Source: Bacteroidales bacterium (GTDB lineage Bacteria > Bacteroidota > Bacteroidia > Bacteroidales > UBA10428). Taken from it: a stretch of DNA of 40,048 bases. The notes beneath the pieces are model-generated. The model saw only the letters and a list, made by a program, of their open reading frames with translations, had not been told where the DNA came from and ran no database searches. Below, one piece after another: positions 1 through 10,195 of this stretch (its first letter is position 1; every line of letters starts with the position of its first letter). The DNA is taken from positions 1-40,048 of the forward strand of contig JAFGKY010000047.1 in NCBI GenBank assembly GCA_016928305.1. Direction: 5' to 3'. Made by a program: the position numbers and the translations under genes.

Positions 1-351
1 CGTGAGACTCAAATTTCAGGAGTGAGCGAACTGAAATTTGTAAGTCGAACAATCCCGACGAAGTCGGAGGGTATAATACCCCGCAGCCGCGCCTGACGGA
101 CGGGCAGGTCTGCTGCGGAATTAGTTTCTCCCGAGTTCTCGGGACTTTGGGGTTTCATACCCGTGATTGCTAAATTCTGTTTACTGTTCACGGTTCACAG
201 ACAATCTGGTAGTTGGTCAATTGTCCACGGTCGACAGTCAACAGTAATGTAGTTCACTGTTCACAGTTCACAATCTGATAATCTGATAACCTGTAAATCT
301 GTTAACCTGCCGTCAGACAGTTTGTGATAGTTATGGTTGTTCAGTATATCT

Positions 352-386
352 TCTTTAATCTTTGATCTTTGGTCTTTGATCTTTGA
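352..386. repeat. Heptamer tandem repeat (TCTTTGA)n
   Basis: Five adjacent 7-bp units of the form TCTTTRR (TCTTTAA, TCTTTGA, TCTTTGG, TCTTTGA, TCTTTGA), followed by a partial unit. It lies about 115 bp before nnr. Confidence 0.85.
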
Positions 387-477
387 TCTTCCTTCAAGGA
401 TCTCCGCTTGCTTCCTGCCCTAAATCAAAATATAAATTATATTAACCGTTACTGTTTCAGTTCCCGTTAAATACAGT

Positions 478-485
478 TATTTTTG
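478..485 (+). promoter_or_regulatory. Possible -7 element (TATTTTTG) before nnr
   Basis: The octamer fits the Bacteroidota -7 consensus TAnnTTTG and lies 15 bp before the nnr ATG. No clear TTTG was found at the -33 distance, so this rests on one half of the consensus. Confidence 0.35.
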
Positions 486-500
486 TAAAAAGAACCGTTT

Positions 501-2018
501 ATGAAGATATTTAAAACAAGCCAGATCAGGGACATTGATGCCTATACCATTGAACATGAACCGGTGGCATCCATCGACCTGATGGAAAGGGCCGCCACAG
601 CCTGTGCCGATTGGCTAAGTGATAAGTTTGACCATACGGATAGTTTTGTTATATTGGCAGGTCCGGGGAATAACGGCGGTGATGGTTGGGCGATTGCCAG
701 GCTCCTTGCCGACAGAGGGTACACCAATATCCGGATGTACCTGACATCCTTCTCCGGTGAACTTTCTGCCGATTCCGCTATCAACCGTAAACGGCTGACG
801 GATCAAAACCGGGTTCCGGTTTTCGTTATGGAATCAGCAATACATTTTCCGGCCTTGCAGCCGCACGACATTGTTATTGATTCTCTTTTTGGCTCGGGGC
901 TTTCGCGGCCATTAAGCGGACTTGCTGCTGAGCTTGTAAAACATGTGAACACAGCAGGATGTAAAACTATTGCTGTTGACATTCCCAGTGGTCTGATGGG
1001 AGAAGACAATACAGGCAATACGATTGAGACCATAATAAGGGCTGATTTTACATTGACTTTTCAGTTTCCGAAACTTGCTTTTTTCTTTCCGGAAAATGAG
1101 CAATTTATAGGAGACTGGACAATACTGGACATAGGGCTGCACCGGGAATGCATTGAAAAAACCCCCACCCCTTATTATTTCATACTACAGGAAGAAATTG
1201 CCACTATGATCAGGCCCCGCCGGAAGTTTTCACACAAGGGTACCTATGGACATGCATTGCTGATAGCCGGTTCATATGGCATGATGGGGGCTTCTGTGCT
1301 GGCATCAAAGGCATGCCTGAGAACAGGAGCAGGACTGGTAACGGTTCATATTCCGCAAAAAGGCTACGAAATTATACAGTCATCTGTTCCTGAGGCCATT
1401 GTAAGTCTCGATCCTGCTGAAAATTGCTTTTCTGTATTGCCCGATCTGAATCTTTATGATGCCGTTGGGATCGGTCCGGGTATCGGAACCCATGCTTCCG
1501 TGCAACATGCACTTAACGATTTGTTGCTGAAATGTTCAAAGCCGTTGGTTATCGATGCAGATGCATTAAACATCATGGGAATTCATAAAGAACTACTGGA
1601 CAGAATCCCGGAAAACAGTATTATAACACCTCATCCCAGGGAGTTTGAACGAATAGCCGGAACCTTTATTAATAACTATGACAGGTTGATGAAACAAATT
1701 GATTTTGCCCGGCATTATAAGATCATCGTGATCATTAAGGGAGCTAATACTTCTGTTGTATTACCTGATGGGAGGTGTTATTTTAACAGTACCGGCAATC
1801 CGGGCATGGCAACGGGAGGCAGTGGCGATGTTCTTACCGGAATCATCCTTTCCCTGCTCGCACAGGGATATGAGACTTCGGAAGCTGCCCGGACAGGTGT
1901 ATATTTGCATGGACTGGCCGGCGACCTGGCAGCACAACAAACAGGACAACAGGCGCTTATTGCTTCCGATATTACGGAAAATATTGGAAATGCCTTTCTG
2001 AAAACTGAAAACCGGTAA
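501..2018 (+). CDS. nnr: Bifunctional NAD(P)H-hydrate epimerase / ADP-dependent NAD(P)H-hydrate dehydratase
   Basis: This is a cytosolic metabolite-repair enzyme. It converts damaged, hydrated NAD(P)H back to NAD(P)H: the N-terminal YjeF_N domain epimerises R-NAD(P)HX, and the C-terminal ribokinase-like domain dehydrates the S form using ADP. The N-terminal domain spans roughly residues 1-215 and shows the glycine-rich GPGNNGGDG motif at 54-62. The C-terminal domain spans roughly 230-500 and shows NPGMATGGSGD at 433-443, the nucleotide-binding and catalytic signature of the dehydratase. The length (505 aa) is normal for the fused form. The ATG at 501 is the natural start because the YjeF_N domain begins at once (MKIFKTSQIRDID). 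The next gene starts 3 nt after the stop, which suggests cotranscription. Confidence 0.95.
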   Translation: MKIFKTSQIRDIDAYTIEHEPVASIDLMERAATACADWLSDKFDHTDSFVILAGPGNNGGDGWAIARLLADRGYTNIRMYLTSFSGELSADSAINRKRLTDQNRVPVFVMESAIHFPALQPHDIVIDSLFGSGLSRPLSGLAAELVKHVNTAGCKTIAVDIPSGLMGEDNTGNTIETIIRADFTLTFQFPKLAFFFPENEQFIGDWTILDIGLHRECIEKTPTPYYFILQEEIATMIRPRRKFSHKGTYGHALLIAGSYGMMGASVLASKACLRTGAGLVTVHIPQKGYEIIQSSVPEAIVSLDPAENCFSVLPDLNLYDAVGIGPGIGTHASVQHALNDLLLKCSKPLVIDADALNIMGIHKELLDRIPENSIITPHPREFERIAGTFINNYDRLMKQIDFARHYKIIVIIKGANTSVVLPDGRCYFNSTGNPGMATGGSGDVLTGIILSLLAQGYETSEAARTGVYLHGLAGDLAAQQTGQQALIASDITENIGNAFLKTENR

Positions 2019-2021
2019 ATC

Positions 2022-3113
2022 ATGAAAAAATTTTTGTTCTTGTTTCCATTGGTTTTACTTTCCACCTGTAGTCCCTTTACAAAAATATCAATAACCAATG
2101 TCAATAATGTCGGGAGTACTGGCCCCAGTTCCTGCCTGTATGCTTTGCCTTTATCGTGCGTAGCAGTGACGGTTGTTGCCCGGCAGGAATCCTTTGTGCC
2201 GGGTCCATATTATATGTATGCAGGTAAATATCTTGGGATTACGGATGTGGTAACAAAACCACATGAAAAATGGACCCTTATGTCTGCCAGTGTTTCGCAC
2301 TATACCGAAACAGATCCCGACTTTCTTTTTAGTGTTAACAGCACCGGAAGGTCTTCTTATCTTAAAATTATCGGGGAACTTCACAAAGACAGCCTGATAT
2401 TACTGCCGGGCAATTTTACGAACCGCCGGGTATTTGAAAATAAATATACACTGCCAACAGAACCGTTAATTTTCAAGGATCTTTCGGTAAAAAGGAACTT
2501 TGAAGCAGATAAAGATATTATCGTAAGTGATATTTTACCGGATTCTTCTTATCCTCAACCGCATGTTTCAAAAGGGAAAGCTGACCCGGTAATCAAAACC
2601 ACAGAACAGAAAGCCGAAGAAGCTGCGAATTTCATAATTAAAATCCGGAAAAGAAGATTTAAACTTATTTCAGGTCAGTACGATTATATGCCTGACGGAG
2701 AAGCTCTTGGCAGAGCCGTTGACGAGCTTAATAACATTGAGGCGGAGTATATTTCTCTCTTCATAGGAAAAAGATCCTCTTCAACCCTTACACGAACATT
2801 CTATTATATTCCGGAAAGTAATACAGACATTGCCCGTACCATATTATTCAGGTTCTCGACAACAGAAGGATTTATGGAAGCAGGGGAGAACGGGGGCAAA
2901 CCGGTGCTGGCTGATATTAAGGATTTAAACAAAACAAGCGGTTTTGGTACCCTTGTTATTAATCCCAAAGGATCTGGAAATCAGCTGTTTTATCGTATCC
3001 CCGATCAGGCATTTATGCGCATTTTATACGGTGAACAAGTGCTGTATGAGGCCAGATTTCCGGTGTATCAGTTTGGATCGCTGGTGGCCATTTCATTGCG
3101 AGGAAGAAAGTAA
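2022..3113 (+). CDS. DUF4831 family protein, probably exported
   Basis: A 363-aa protein with an N-terminal signal-like segment (MKKFLFLFPLVLLSTC). C16 could be a lipidation site, but Thr before it is atypical, so lipoprotein status is uncertain. The body, with its C-terminal pattern YRIPDQAFMRILYGEQVLYE followed by a short conserved tail (FPVYQFGSLVAI), matches my memory of DUF4831, a Bacteroidota family of unknown function. A central stretch (about residues 200-250, AEEAANFIIKIRKRRFKLISG) is the best conserved part of that family. It follows nnr by 3 nt and probably shares its transcript. No enzymatic motif is visible, so a cell-envelope role is only inferred from the signal sequence. Confidence 0.7.
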   Translation: MKKFLFLFPLVLLSTCSPFTKISITNVNNVGSTGPSSCLYALPLSCVAVTVVARQESFVPGPYYMYAGKYLGITDVVTKPHEKWTLMSASVSHYTETDPDFLFSVNSTGRSSYLKIIGELHKDSLILLPGNFTNRRVFENKYTLPTEPLIFKDLSVKRNFEADKDIIVSDILPDSSYPQPHVSKGKADPVIKTTEQKAEEAANFIIKIRKRRFKLISGQYDYMPDGEALGRAVDELNNIEAEYISLFIGKRSSSTLTRTFYYIPESNTDIARTILFRFSTTEGFMEAGENGGKPVLADIKDLNKTSGFGTLVINPKGSGNQLFYRIPDQAFMRILYGEQVLYEARFPVYQFGSLVAISLRGRK

Positions 3114-3199
3114 ATAGCGGAAAAAACAGTAAACAATGGGTAGTTGTCCGGATTTCTCATCCTGACATCCTTTTCAATCCTTTCAAATCCTGTTCAGGA

Positions 3200-3721
3200 C
3201 TATTCTTTAACCGGTGAAACATATGTATTCAGGAAATCCTCCCATTTTTGTTTCTTAAATACATCTTCGCCTAAGAACTTTAAAATCTGATCGAATTGCT
3301 TTGCTTTTATATAACCCTGTAAAGGTTGAATCATTTGACCTTTTTCGTCAAGGAAGACGACAGACGGATATCCCAGATTGCCATTTAGCAATACAGCAGC
3401 AAGTTCATGATAACCTCTGCCGCTAACGGAAATAAACTTGTAAGTTTGGCCATGAAAAGTAACATCGGTATGCTGTTCGGCATTGAATTTTACCGGATAA
3501 AACCTTTCATTAAGGTATCCGGCGACAACCGGATTATTGAAGGTAGCCGTATCCATTACTTTGCACCATCTGCACCAGGTTGTGTACACATCAATAACGA
3601 TTTTACGGGGTTCTTTTTGTGTCATCTCAAGGGCTTCTTCAATTGTATACCACCTAACCGGCTGGCAATAAGCAACGGATATTACGGATAAAAATACAGG
3701 GATAAAAAGCAATTTTTTCAT
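3200..3721 (-). CDS. Exported thioredoxin-family protein
   Basis: A 173-aa protein beginning with a classic signal peptide (MKKLLFIPVFLSVISVAYC), so it acts in the periplasm. The thioredoxin active site is W-C50-R-W-C53-K, followed by VMDTATF, the pattern of the thioredoxin_7/DUF255-like group related to the C-terminal domain of DsbD. The frame is open further upstream to 3793, but the extra 24 residues lack signal-peptide character, and the ATG at 3721 places the hydrophobic segment correctly. Likely roles are thiol-disulfide reduction or protein quality control in the envelope; the substrate is unknown. It is convergent with the DUF4831 gene and divergent from pepD. Confidence 0.85.
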   Translation of the reverse strand: MKKLLFIPVFLSVISVAYCQPVRWYTIEEALEMTQKEPRKIVIDVYTTWCRWCKVMDTATFNNPVVAGYLNERFYPVKFNAEQHTDVTFHGQTYKFISVSGRGYHELAAVLLNGNLGYPSVVFLDEKGQMIQPLQGYIKAKQFDQILKFLGEDVFKKQKWEDFLNTYVSPVKE

Positions 3722-3932
3722 AAACATGCAATGCAATTTGTAAATGGATGTGCGAAAATAGTATTTTTCTCCCTTGAATATGTCGAGAAGCATATAAACT
3801 AAAATAAAAAGATGACAAATATCGTACTGCAGGAAAGTTAAAATACAATATCTTTAGATTTCATCATTTAATTAAACCTATGAAACGAATTTTTAAATAT
3901 TTTATTTGAATGTAATTAAAAATTTTAAACGG

Positions 3933-5384
3933 ATGAAAAAAATAACTGCACTACAGCCCGTCGATGTATGGAAGCATTTTGATTCCCTGACAAAGATTCC
4001 CAGGCCATCTAAGAAAGAAGCCCGGGTAGTGGAATTTATAAAAGACTTTGGTCGGAAAAACGGATTGGAAACCATAGCAGATGCTGTCGGGAACATCATT
4101 ATTCGCAAGCCTGCAACCCGGGGTATGGAGAAACGAAAAGGCATTATATTGCAGGCCCATCTTGACATGGTTCCACAAAAAAACAGTGACAAGAAGCACA
4201 ATTTTGAAAAAGATCCCATTGAAACCCTTGTTGACGGTGAATGGGTCAGGGCAAACGGCACTACGCTTGGAGCTGATAATGGTATTGGAGTGGCTTCCAT
4301 GATGGCCGTTCTGGAATCGAAAACACTCGTTCACGGGCCGGTTGAAGCCTTATTCACCGTAGATGAGGAAACCGGTATGACAGGTGCCTTTGCACTTAAA
4401 TCCGGGATGCTGAAAGGTGATATTCTGCTAAACCTTGATTCAGAAGATGAAGGAGAGCTATACGTCGGTTGTGCCGGTGGTATGGACGGAAATATAGTAT
4501 TCCGCTATGCATCCGAGCCTGTGCCCAAAGACTATGTCACCTATTCTGTTCAGATCAGGGGATTAAAAGGAGGTCATTCGGGACTTGATATTCACCTTGG
4601 CCGGGGAAACTCAAATTTCATTCTTTTGAGGTTATTGTACGGAGCTTCGCGCAAAACCGATGTAAGGATAGCGGAAATGGAAGGAGGAAACATGCGAAAT
4701 GCCATACCACGCGAGGCATTTGCTTCTATTGTTGTGCCGAAAAAACAGCAAACGGAACTGTTGAAAATATTAAAAAAGATTGCGCAATGTATTAAGACGG
4801 AATTGAACAACCGTGAACCGGATCTTAACATAGACATTCATAAAGCTCCTGCCGCTAAAAGGATGATGAAAGATAACTTACAAAAACGCTTTATGGGCGC
4901 AACCTATGCCTGCCCCAACGGGGTGATCCGTGTGAGTGATGATATGCCTGGTTTGGTTGAGACCTCCACCAATCTGTCCATCATTAAAACAGATGGTAAA
5001 AAAATCATGGTTTATTGCCTGTTGAGAAGTTCAGTCGATACAGCCAAACTGGCCTTGTCGGACAGGATACGTGCTCTGTTTGAAATGGCTGGGGCAAAAG
5101 TGGAATTCACCGGTTCCTATCCCGGATGGAAACCAAACATGGAATCAGGAATCCTTGAGGTGATGAAGAAGGTATATGAAAAGAAATTCGGTCGAACACC
5201 CGAAATAAAAGCTGTTCATGCAGGATTGGAATGCGGGCTTATCGGTGGTATTTATCCGGGCCTCGACATGATTTCTTTGGGTCCTACCATACGGCATCCG
5301 CATTCACCGGATGAGAAGGTTCATATTGGCAGCGTTCAGAAATTCTGGGATTTCCTGACGGAAACACTGAAGAATGTACCTTAA
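3933..5384 (+). CDS. pepD: Aminoacyl-histidine dipeptidase (PepD-type, M20 family)
   Basis: A cytosolic di-zinc peptidase that cleaves Xaa-His and other dipeptides. The M20 metal-ligand motifs are visible: LQAHLDMV with H76 and D78, GADNGIG with D115 (bridging Asp), the general-base pair E145-E146 in VDEETG, D169 in LNLDSEDEG, and a C-terminal His in RHPHSPDEKVHIGS. The length is 483 aa, close to E. coli PepD. A longer frame opens with a TTG at 3906, but the ATG at 3933 (MKKITALQPVDVWKHF) matches the family start. It fits a proteolytic or amino-acid-fermenting lifestyle. Confidence 0.93.
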   Translation: MKKITALQPVDVWKHFDSLTKIPRPSKKEARVVEFIKDFGRKNGLETIADAVGNIIIRKPATRGMEKRKGIILQAHLDMVPQKNSDKKHNFEKDPIETLVDGEWVRANGTTLGADNGIGVASMMAVLESKTLVHGPVEALFTVDEETGMTGAFALKSGMLKGDILLNLDSEDEGELYVGCAGGMDGNIVFRYASEPVPKDYVTYSVQIRGLKGGHSGLDIHLGRGNSNFILLRLLYGASRKTDVRIAEMEGGNMRNAIPREAFASIVVPKKQQTELLKILKKIAQCIKTELNNREPDLNIDIHKAPAAKRMMKDNLQKRFMGATYACPNGVIRVSDDMPGLVETSTNLSIIKTDGKKIMVYCLLRSSVDTAKLALSDRIRALFEMAGAKVEFTGSYPGWKPNMESGILEVMKKVYEKKFGRTPEIKAVHAGLECGLIGGIYPGLDMISLGPTIRHPHSPDEKVHIGSVQKFWDFLTETLKNVP

Positions 5385-5395
5385 TAAATAATAAT

Positions 5396-5423
5396 GTAGA
5401 GACGTAACATGTTACGTCTCTAC
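5396..5423. repeat. 28-bp perfect palindrome (REP-like, GTAGAGACG family)
   Basis: A perfect 28-bp inverted repeat with no loop. Its outer arms are GTAGAGACG and CGTCTCTAC and its inner core is TAACATGTTA. It lies between the convergent pepD and metF genes, and its right arm supplies the metF stop codon (TAG, 5420-5422). A second member with a different but still self-complementary core is at 36146-36173. It may act as a bidirectional transcription stop. Confidence 0.9.
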
Positions 5424-6292
5424 ATGAGCCTTTTCGGCAGCGTTTCATAGATTTCAATGGTGGCCCTTGATTTATTGAGCGTATAAAAGTGAATACCGGG
5501 CGCACCCCATTCCAGCAGTTGGATACATTGCTCAATGGCAAAATCAAGCCCGATCTGGTATATTTTATCCGGTTTATTTGCGTTAGCTTTAATTTTATCG
5601 GCCAGAGTTTCAGGCACCTGCGCACCTGTCATTTCCATGAACTTCTGTATCTGTTTGGAACTGGTGATGGGTATGATTCCCGGAATGATCCTGCATGTAA
5701 TGCCGGCTTCCCGCGCCATGGTAACATAATTGAAGTAAGCTTCGTTGTTAAAAAATAGCTGCGTTACCAGGAAATCTGTTCCGGCTTTATATTTTATATA
5801 AAGGTTTTGAATATCTTCTTTAAGCGACGAAGCTTCCGGATGCTTCTCGACATATGCTGCCGCCCCTACACTGAATGGATATATTGTTTTTGCCACGGAT
5901 ATCAGATCACTGGCATGCTGAAAGGAAGTATCTCTATTGAAGAAAACGTTGGATCCAACGGGCGGATCACCCCGGAGCAGCATCAGGTTCTCAATGCCAT
6001 TGTTTCTTAGCTGATTTATATCGGCTGTCACTTTATCATGCGTGGCGTTTACACAGGTATAATGGGCCATGGTTGTCAATCCGATCTTATTATGCAGGTA
6101 ATTAACCAGGGCAAAGGTCCTTTCCTGTGTCGATCCACCTGCTCCATAGGTTACCGATACAAAAGAAGGATCGAGCTTCATCAGTTGACCGACATTGATC
6201 CCGAAATCAACGGCCGATATTTCGTCTCTGGGCGGGAAAAACTCAAAAGAGAAGGTTCTTTTCTTCCGGGTAAACAGGTCAGTGATCTTCAT
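5420..6292 (-). CDS. metF: Methylenetetrahydrofolate reductase
   Basis: A flavin enzyme that reduces 5,10-methylene-THF to 5-methyl-THF, the methyl donor for MetH encoded just upstream on the same strand. The N-terminal FSFEFFPPRD block carries the conserved catalytic Glu (E17). VTYGAGGST, TMAHYTCV and LLRGDPP are the usual TIM-barrel folate/FAD motifs. The C-terminus GIHFYTLNKSRATIEIYE is the family end. The length is 290 aa, on the short side of normal. The last codons run into the 28-bp palindrome, so the final three or four residues probably derive from it. The spacer to metH (219 bp) includes an octamer repeat, so cotranscription is plausible but not certain. Confidence 0.95.
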   Translation of the reverse strand: MKITDLFTRKKRTFSFEFFPPRDEISAVDFGINVGQLMKLDPSFVSVTYGAGGSTQERTFALVNYLHNKIGLTTMAHYTCVNATHDKVTADINQLRNNGIENLMLLRGDPPVGSNVFFNRDTSFQHASDLISVAKTIYPFSVGAAAYVEKHPEASSLKEDIQNLYIKYKAGTDFLVTQLFFNNEAYFNYVTMAREAGITCRIIPGIIPITSSKQIQKFMEMTGAQVPETLADKIKANANKPDKIYQIGLDFAIEQCIQLLEWGAPGIHFYTLNKSRATIEIYETLPKRLM

Positions 6293-6394
6293 GATGATAT
6301 TGAATTTGAGACAAGAACCAAGACAAAAGAGTAAAGATAAAAGAATAAAAGAAAAGACCTGTACCGTATATGAATTTTCTGCGGACTGTGGACC

Positions 6395-6407
6395 GTCGAC
6401 CGTGGAC
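6395..6407. repeat. Inverted copy of a dispersed 13-mer
   Basis: GTCGACCGTGGAC here is the exact reverse complement of GTCCACGGTCGAC at 223-235. Both are intergenic and embedded in similar GTGGAC/GTCGAC-rich sequence, indicating a dispersed short repeat family. Confidence 0.7.
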
Positions 6408-6416
6408 TAATATGAG

Positions 6417-6472
6417 TTTGAAAGTTTGAAAGTTTGAAAGTTTGAAAGTTTGAAAGTTTGAAAGTTTGAAAG
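6417..6472. repeat. Octamer tandem repeat (TTTGAAAG)7
   Basis: Seven perfect 8-bp units in the metF-metH spacer, followed by a decayed unit. Such arrays can change copy number by slippage. Confidence 0.95.
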
Positions 6473-6511
6473 TTTTAAGATTGTCTGTGATCTTCGAACC
6501 ACTATCATTTT

Positions 6512-9500
6512 CTATTTATAATTCAGATTCACCGGCAACCAGCTTTCGACGGTTTCCAATGAAACATTCTTTCGTTTGGCATAATCTTCTGTCTGGTCTT
6601 TTGAAATGTTACCCACAAAGAAATACCGTGAAGCCGGGTGTGCGAAAAACAAACCGCTTACGGAAGCTGCCGGATACATGGAAAAGCTTTCAGTGAGCGA
6701 TATTCCTGTATTATTCTCAGCATCCAGCAACCGGAACAAGGTTTTTTTCTCGGAATGATCGGGACAAGCCGGATAACCGAATGCCGGACGGATCCCCTGG
6801 TAACGCTCGAGCAGCATGTCTTCCAGTATAAGATTTTCCGATGGTGCATAACCCCATATCTCTTTCCTGACCTTTTCGTGGATGAGTTCGGTAAAAGCTT
6901 CGGCCAATCTGTCGGCCAGTGCTTTTGTCATAATTCCGTGGTAGTCATCAAAACTCTCTTCGAATGCGGCCAGCAGCTTTTCGATTCCCAGTCCCGTTGT
7001 TACCGCGAAAGCTCCCAGGTAATCGTTTACGCCGCTTGACGCCGGGGCTATGAAGTCAGCCAGACAGAGGTTGGGAGAACCATCGGTTTTATGTTCCTGA
7101 TTGCGGAGGTTGAAAAATGATGCAATGACTTTTTTTCGTGATTCGTCAGCATATACTTCTATGTCATCTCCTACTGTATTGGCCGGGAATATTCCTATTA
7201 CACCCCTTGCTGTGAGAAGTCTGTCGTCGATGATCCTGTCGAGTAAACGGTTGGCGTCTTCAAACAGTTGGCGGGCTTCCTTCCCGATTTTGGGATCATT
7301 GAGCAAGTCGGGAAATTTACCCCGCAGCTGCCAGGCGATAAAGAAAAATACCCAACTTATATAGGATTTGATTTCCGAAAGGGAAAAATCATCAAAGACC
7401 TTAATTCCCGTAAAGAATGGCTTATGAATCGTTGTTTTTCTCCAGTCAATCTTCAGTCGGTTATTTCTGGCCTGTTCCAGTGTGATATATTGGATTTGTG
7501 ATTTTACACCCGAATAAGAGTCACGTAATGCTTCATACTCTTTTTTCGTCTGTTGCACAAAGGATTTGCGTAAATTATTCGACAGCAAGCTGTTTACTAC
7601 ACCCACACTCTTTGACGCATCTTTCACATGGATGACCGGAGCATTGTAGTGAGGCTCGATTTTAACAGCAGTGTGCATTTTGGAAGTAGTGGCACCTCCG
7701 ATGAGTAGCGGTGTGGTAAATCCTGTCTTCTGAAATTGCTGCGCGGCATCAACCATAATTTCAAGTGAAGGAGTAATAAGTCCGCTTAGTCCGATGATAT
7801 CTGCCTTATGATCGATAACGGCTTGAATGATCTTTTCGGTCGGAACCATTACACCCAGGTCGATCACCTCATAATTGTTGCAGGCCAGCACGACGCCAAC
7901 AATGTTTTTACCAATGTCGTGTACATCTCCTTTGACAGTAGCCAGCAAGATCTTACCTGCCGATCCGGAATTGCCAGCATCCTCAGCATTTCTTTCCTCT
8001 TCAATATAGGGAAGGAGCGTTGCCACCGCTTTTTTCATCACCCGGGCACTTTTTACCACCTGCGGAAGAAACATTTTACCGGTGCCAAAAAGATCCCCGA
8101 CGATAGACATCCCATCCATCAGTGGACCTTCAATGATATTCAAAGCTTTTGGATAATTTTTCCGGGCTTCCAGCACGTCGTCACTGACATAATCGACAAT
8201 GCCCCTGACAAGGGCATGCTTAAGACGTTCCTCAACGGCAGCATTTCTCCACTCGTCGGGTTTCTCTTCCTTCTTCTCCGATTGTTTAAGGGTTTCGGCA
8301 AAAGCGATCAGCCTTTCGGTCGCATCAGACCGCCTGTTTAACACTACATCTTCAACCTGTTCGAGCAATTCGGCGGGTATTTCATCGTAAACCTCCAGCA
8401 TAGAAGGATTGACAATTCCCATATCCAGCCCTGCGGCGATGGCGTGGTAAAGGAACACAGAATGAATGGATTCCCTTATCCTGTTGTTTCCGCGGAAGGC
8501 GAAAGAAAGGTTGCTGATCCCTCCGCTTACTTTAGCATGGGGCAGGTTTTCCTTGATCCATGCTGTGGTCCGGATGAAATCGACAGCATAATTATTGTGC
8601 TCTTCAATGCCGGTTCCGATGGCAAGAACATTCGGATCAAAAATGATATCTTCAGGTTTTACCCTGGCCTTTTCGGTAAGGATCCTATATGCACGCCGGC
8701 ATATCTCGATCCTGCGTTCAAAAGTGTCAGCCTGTCCTTTTTCATCAAATGCCATGACCACCATGGCAGCACCATACTGCCTGATTTTTCGTGCCTGTTC
8801 CAAAAACACCTCTTCACCCTCTTTGAGGCTTATGGAATTAACGATTGGTTTTCCCTGAACACACTTCAGGCCCGCTTCAATAACCGACCATTTGGATGAA
8901 TCGATCATAACGGGTACCCTTGCTATGTCGGGTTCGGAAGCCAGCAGGTGAAGAAACCTCACCATACATTTTTCCGCGTCGAGCATGGCATCGTCCATGC
9001 AAATATCCAAAACCTGTGCTCCACCTTCAACCTGTTCACGTGCTACTGAGAGTGCTTCTTCAAATTTTTCATTACGGATCATCTCAGCAAATTTAGCTGA
9101 TCCGGCAACATTGGTTCTTTCACCGATATTGATGAAGTTGCTTTCCCGGCTGATTGTCAGCGGTTCCAGTCCGCTTAAACGTGTTTCAACGGGTATGTCA
9201 GGTATGCTGCGGGGAGAGTAGCCGCCGGCAAGTGCCTTAAATTCATGTATGTGTGCAGGTGTTGTTCCGCAGCAGCCTCCGATGATATTGACAATGCCGG
9301 CTTCAAGGAATTCCTTCAGCTGGTTTTTCATATTGGCCGGAGTGTCGTCGTAACCACCGAACTGATTTGGTAAACCGGCATTGGGATGAGCGCTTATAAA
9401 AAAAGGAGCTTTGCGGCTGAGTTCTTCCACATAAGGTTTCATGGCCCTTGCGCCGAGAGCACAATTCACGCCAATGGTTAACGGATCGGCCCACGAAACG

Positions 9501-10195
9501 GAATTGAGAAAGGCTTCAATGGTCTGACCGGAAAGTGTCCGGCCGCTGGCGTCGGTTACAGTTCCGGAAACCATGAGGGGCAGACGTATGTCTCTTTCAC
9601 GGAATAATTCTTCGATCGCGAAAATGGCTGCTTTGGCATTCAGGGTATCGAAGATTGTCTCGACAAGCAACATATCAACGCCGCCATCCAATAATCCTTT
9701 TGCCTGTTCCGCATACGCCAACACCAGATCATCGAAAGTAACGGACCGGAAACCGGGATCGTTGACATCGGGTGAAAGCGATGCTGTTTTGTTGGTAGGC
9801 CCCATGGATCCGGCAACAAATCGTGGAACCGACGGATTTGTGTGCATGAATTCATCAACAACCTCACGGGCAAGCCTGGCTGATGTTTCGTTCATTTCAT
9901 AAACCCATTCTTCCATGTTATAGTCAGCCTGAGAAATCCGGTTGGCACTAAAGGTGTTGGTTTCCACTATATCTGCCCCGGCTTTAAGGTAATCCTCGTG
10001 GACTCTCTTTATGATATCGGGATGCGTGATGGAAAGGATATCAATATTGCCTTTCAGATCATGTTTATGGTGTATGAACCTTTCACCGCGGTAGTCCTTT
10101 TCTTCCAGCTGATACTGCTGAATCAGACTTCCCATGGCTCCATCCAATATAAGAATCCGTTTTTGAAGCTCGGTGATCAGGCTTTTATTTTTCAT
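6512..10195 (-). CDS. metH: Cobalamin-dependent methionine synthase
   Basis: A full-length cytosolic MetH (1227 aa) that transfers the methyl group of 5-methyl-THF via cobalamin to homocysteine. Domains in order: homocysteine-binding barrel (about 1-325) with zinc ligands C245 (GVNCALG) and C308-C309 (GGCCGTTP); pterin-binding barrel (about 350-615; [19 protein letters not shown]); B12 cap (about 645-735); B12-binding Rossmann domain with the base-off histidine motif D757-V-H759-D-I-G762; and the C-terminal AdoMet-dependent reactivation domain (about 890-1220) with [12 protein letters not shown]. No domain is missing, so the enzyme should be able to reactivate itself. It pairs with metF downstream on the same strand. 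A near-consensus promoter lies about 70 bp upstream. Confidence 0.97.
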   Translation of the reverse strand: MKNKSLITELQKRILILDGAMGSLIQQYQLEEKDYRGERFIHHKHDLKGNIDILSITHPDIIKRVHEDYLKAGADIVETNTFSANRISQADYNMEEWVYEMNETSARLAREVVDEFMHTNPSVPRFVAGSMGPTNKTASLSPDVNDPGFRSVTFDDLVLAYAEQAKGLLDGGVDMLLVETIFDTLNAKAAIFAIEELFRERDIRLPLMVSGTVTDASGRTLSGQTIEAFLNSVSWADPLTIGVNCALGARAMKPYVEELSRKAPFFISAHPNAGLPNQFGGYDDTPANMKNQLKEFLEAGIVNIIGGCCGTTPAHIHEFKALAGGYSPRSIPDIPVETRLSGLEPLTISRESNFINIGERTNVAGSAKFAEMIRNEKFEEALSVAREQVEGGAQVLDICMDDAMLDAEKCMVRFLHLLASEPDIARVPVMIDSSKWSVIEAGLKCVQGKPIVNSISLKEGEEVFLEQARKIRQYGAAMVVMAFDEKGQADTFERRIEICRRAYRILTEKARVKPEDIIFDPNVLAIGTGIEEHNNYAVDFIRTTAWIKENLPHAKVSGGISNLSFAFRGNNRIRESIHSVFLYHAIAAGLDMGIVNPSMLEVYDEIPAELLEQVEDVVLNRRSDATERLIAFAETLKQSEKKEEKPDEWRNAAVEERLKHALVRGIVDYVSDDVLEARKNYPKALNIIEGPLMDGMSIVGDLFGTGKMFLPQVVKSARVMKKAVATLLPYIEEERNAEDAGNSGSAGKILLATVKGDVHDIGKNIVGVVLACNNYEVIDLGVMVPTEKIIQAVIDHKADIIGLSGLITPSLEIMVDAAQQFQKTGFTTPLLIGGATTSKMHTAVKIEPHYNAPVIHVKDASKSVGVVNSLLSNNLRKSFVQQTKKEYEALRDSYSGVKSQIQYITLEQARNNRLKIDWRKTTIHKPFFTGIKVFDDFSLSEIKSYISWVFFFIAWQLRGKFPDLLNDPKIGKEARQLFEDANRLLDRIIDDRLLTARGVIGIFPANTVGDDIEVYADESRKKVIASFFNLRNQEHKTDGSPNLCLADFIAPASSGVNDYLGAFAVTTGLGIEKLLAAFEESFDDYHGIMTKALADRLAEAFTELIHEKVRKEIWGYAPSENLILEDMLLERYQGIRPAFGYPACPDHSEKKTLFRLLDAENNTGISLTESFSMYPAASVSGLFFAHPASRYFFVGNISKDQTEDYAKRKNVSLETVESWLPVNLNYK

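Larger units (their letters stand above)
1..500. other. Repeat- and hairpin-rich intergenic region
   Basis: No convincing gene is seen. Bases 1-145 hold five short perfect inverted repeats: 10-19 with 31-40 (CAAATTTCAG arms), 55-59 with 63-67 (CCGAC/GTCGG), 69-74 with 76-81 (GGGTAT/ATACCC), 81-87 with 112-118 (CCGCAGC/GCTGCGG) and 130-135 with 138-143 (CCCGAG/CTCGGG). Bases 180-300 hold degenerate TTCAC/GTTCAC and AATCTGAT repeats. Bases 352-386 hold a heptamer tandem repeat. The minus-strand open frame at 9-191 runs through the hairpins and looks fortuitous. Confidence 0.6.

Noticed and set aside
9..191. Small minus-strand gene at the left edge
   Set aside because: The frame runs through a set of hairpins and has no recognisable domain or start signal.
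6500..10195. Numerous plus-strand open frames across metH
   Set aside because: They are antisense shadows of a fully conserved MetH coding sequence.
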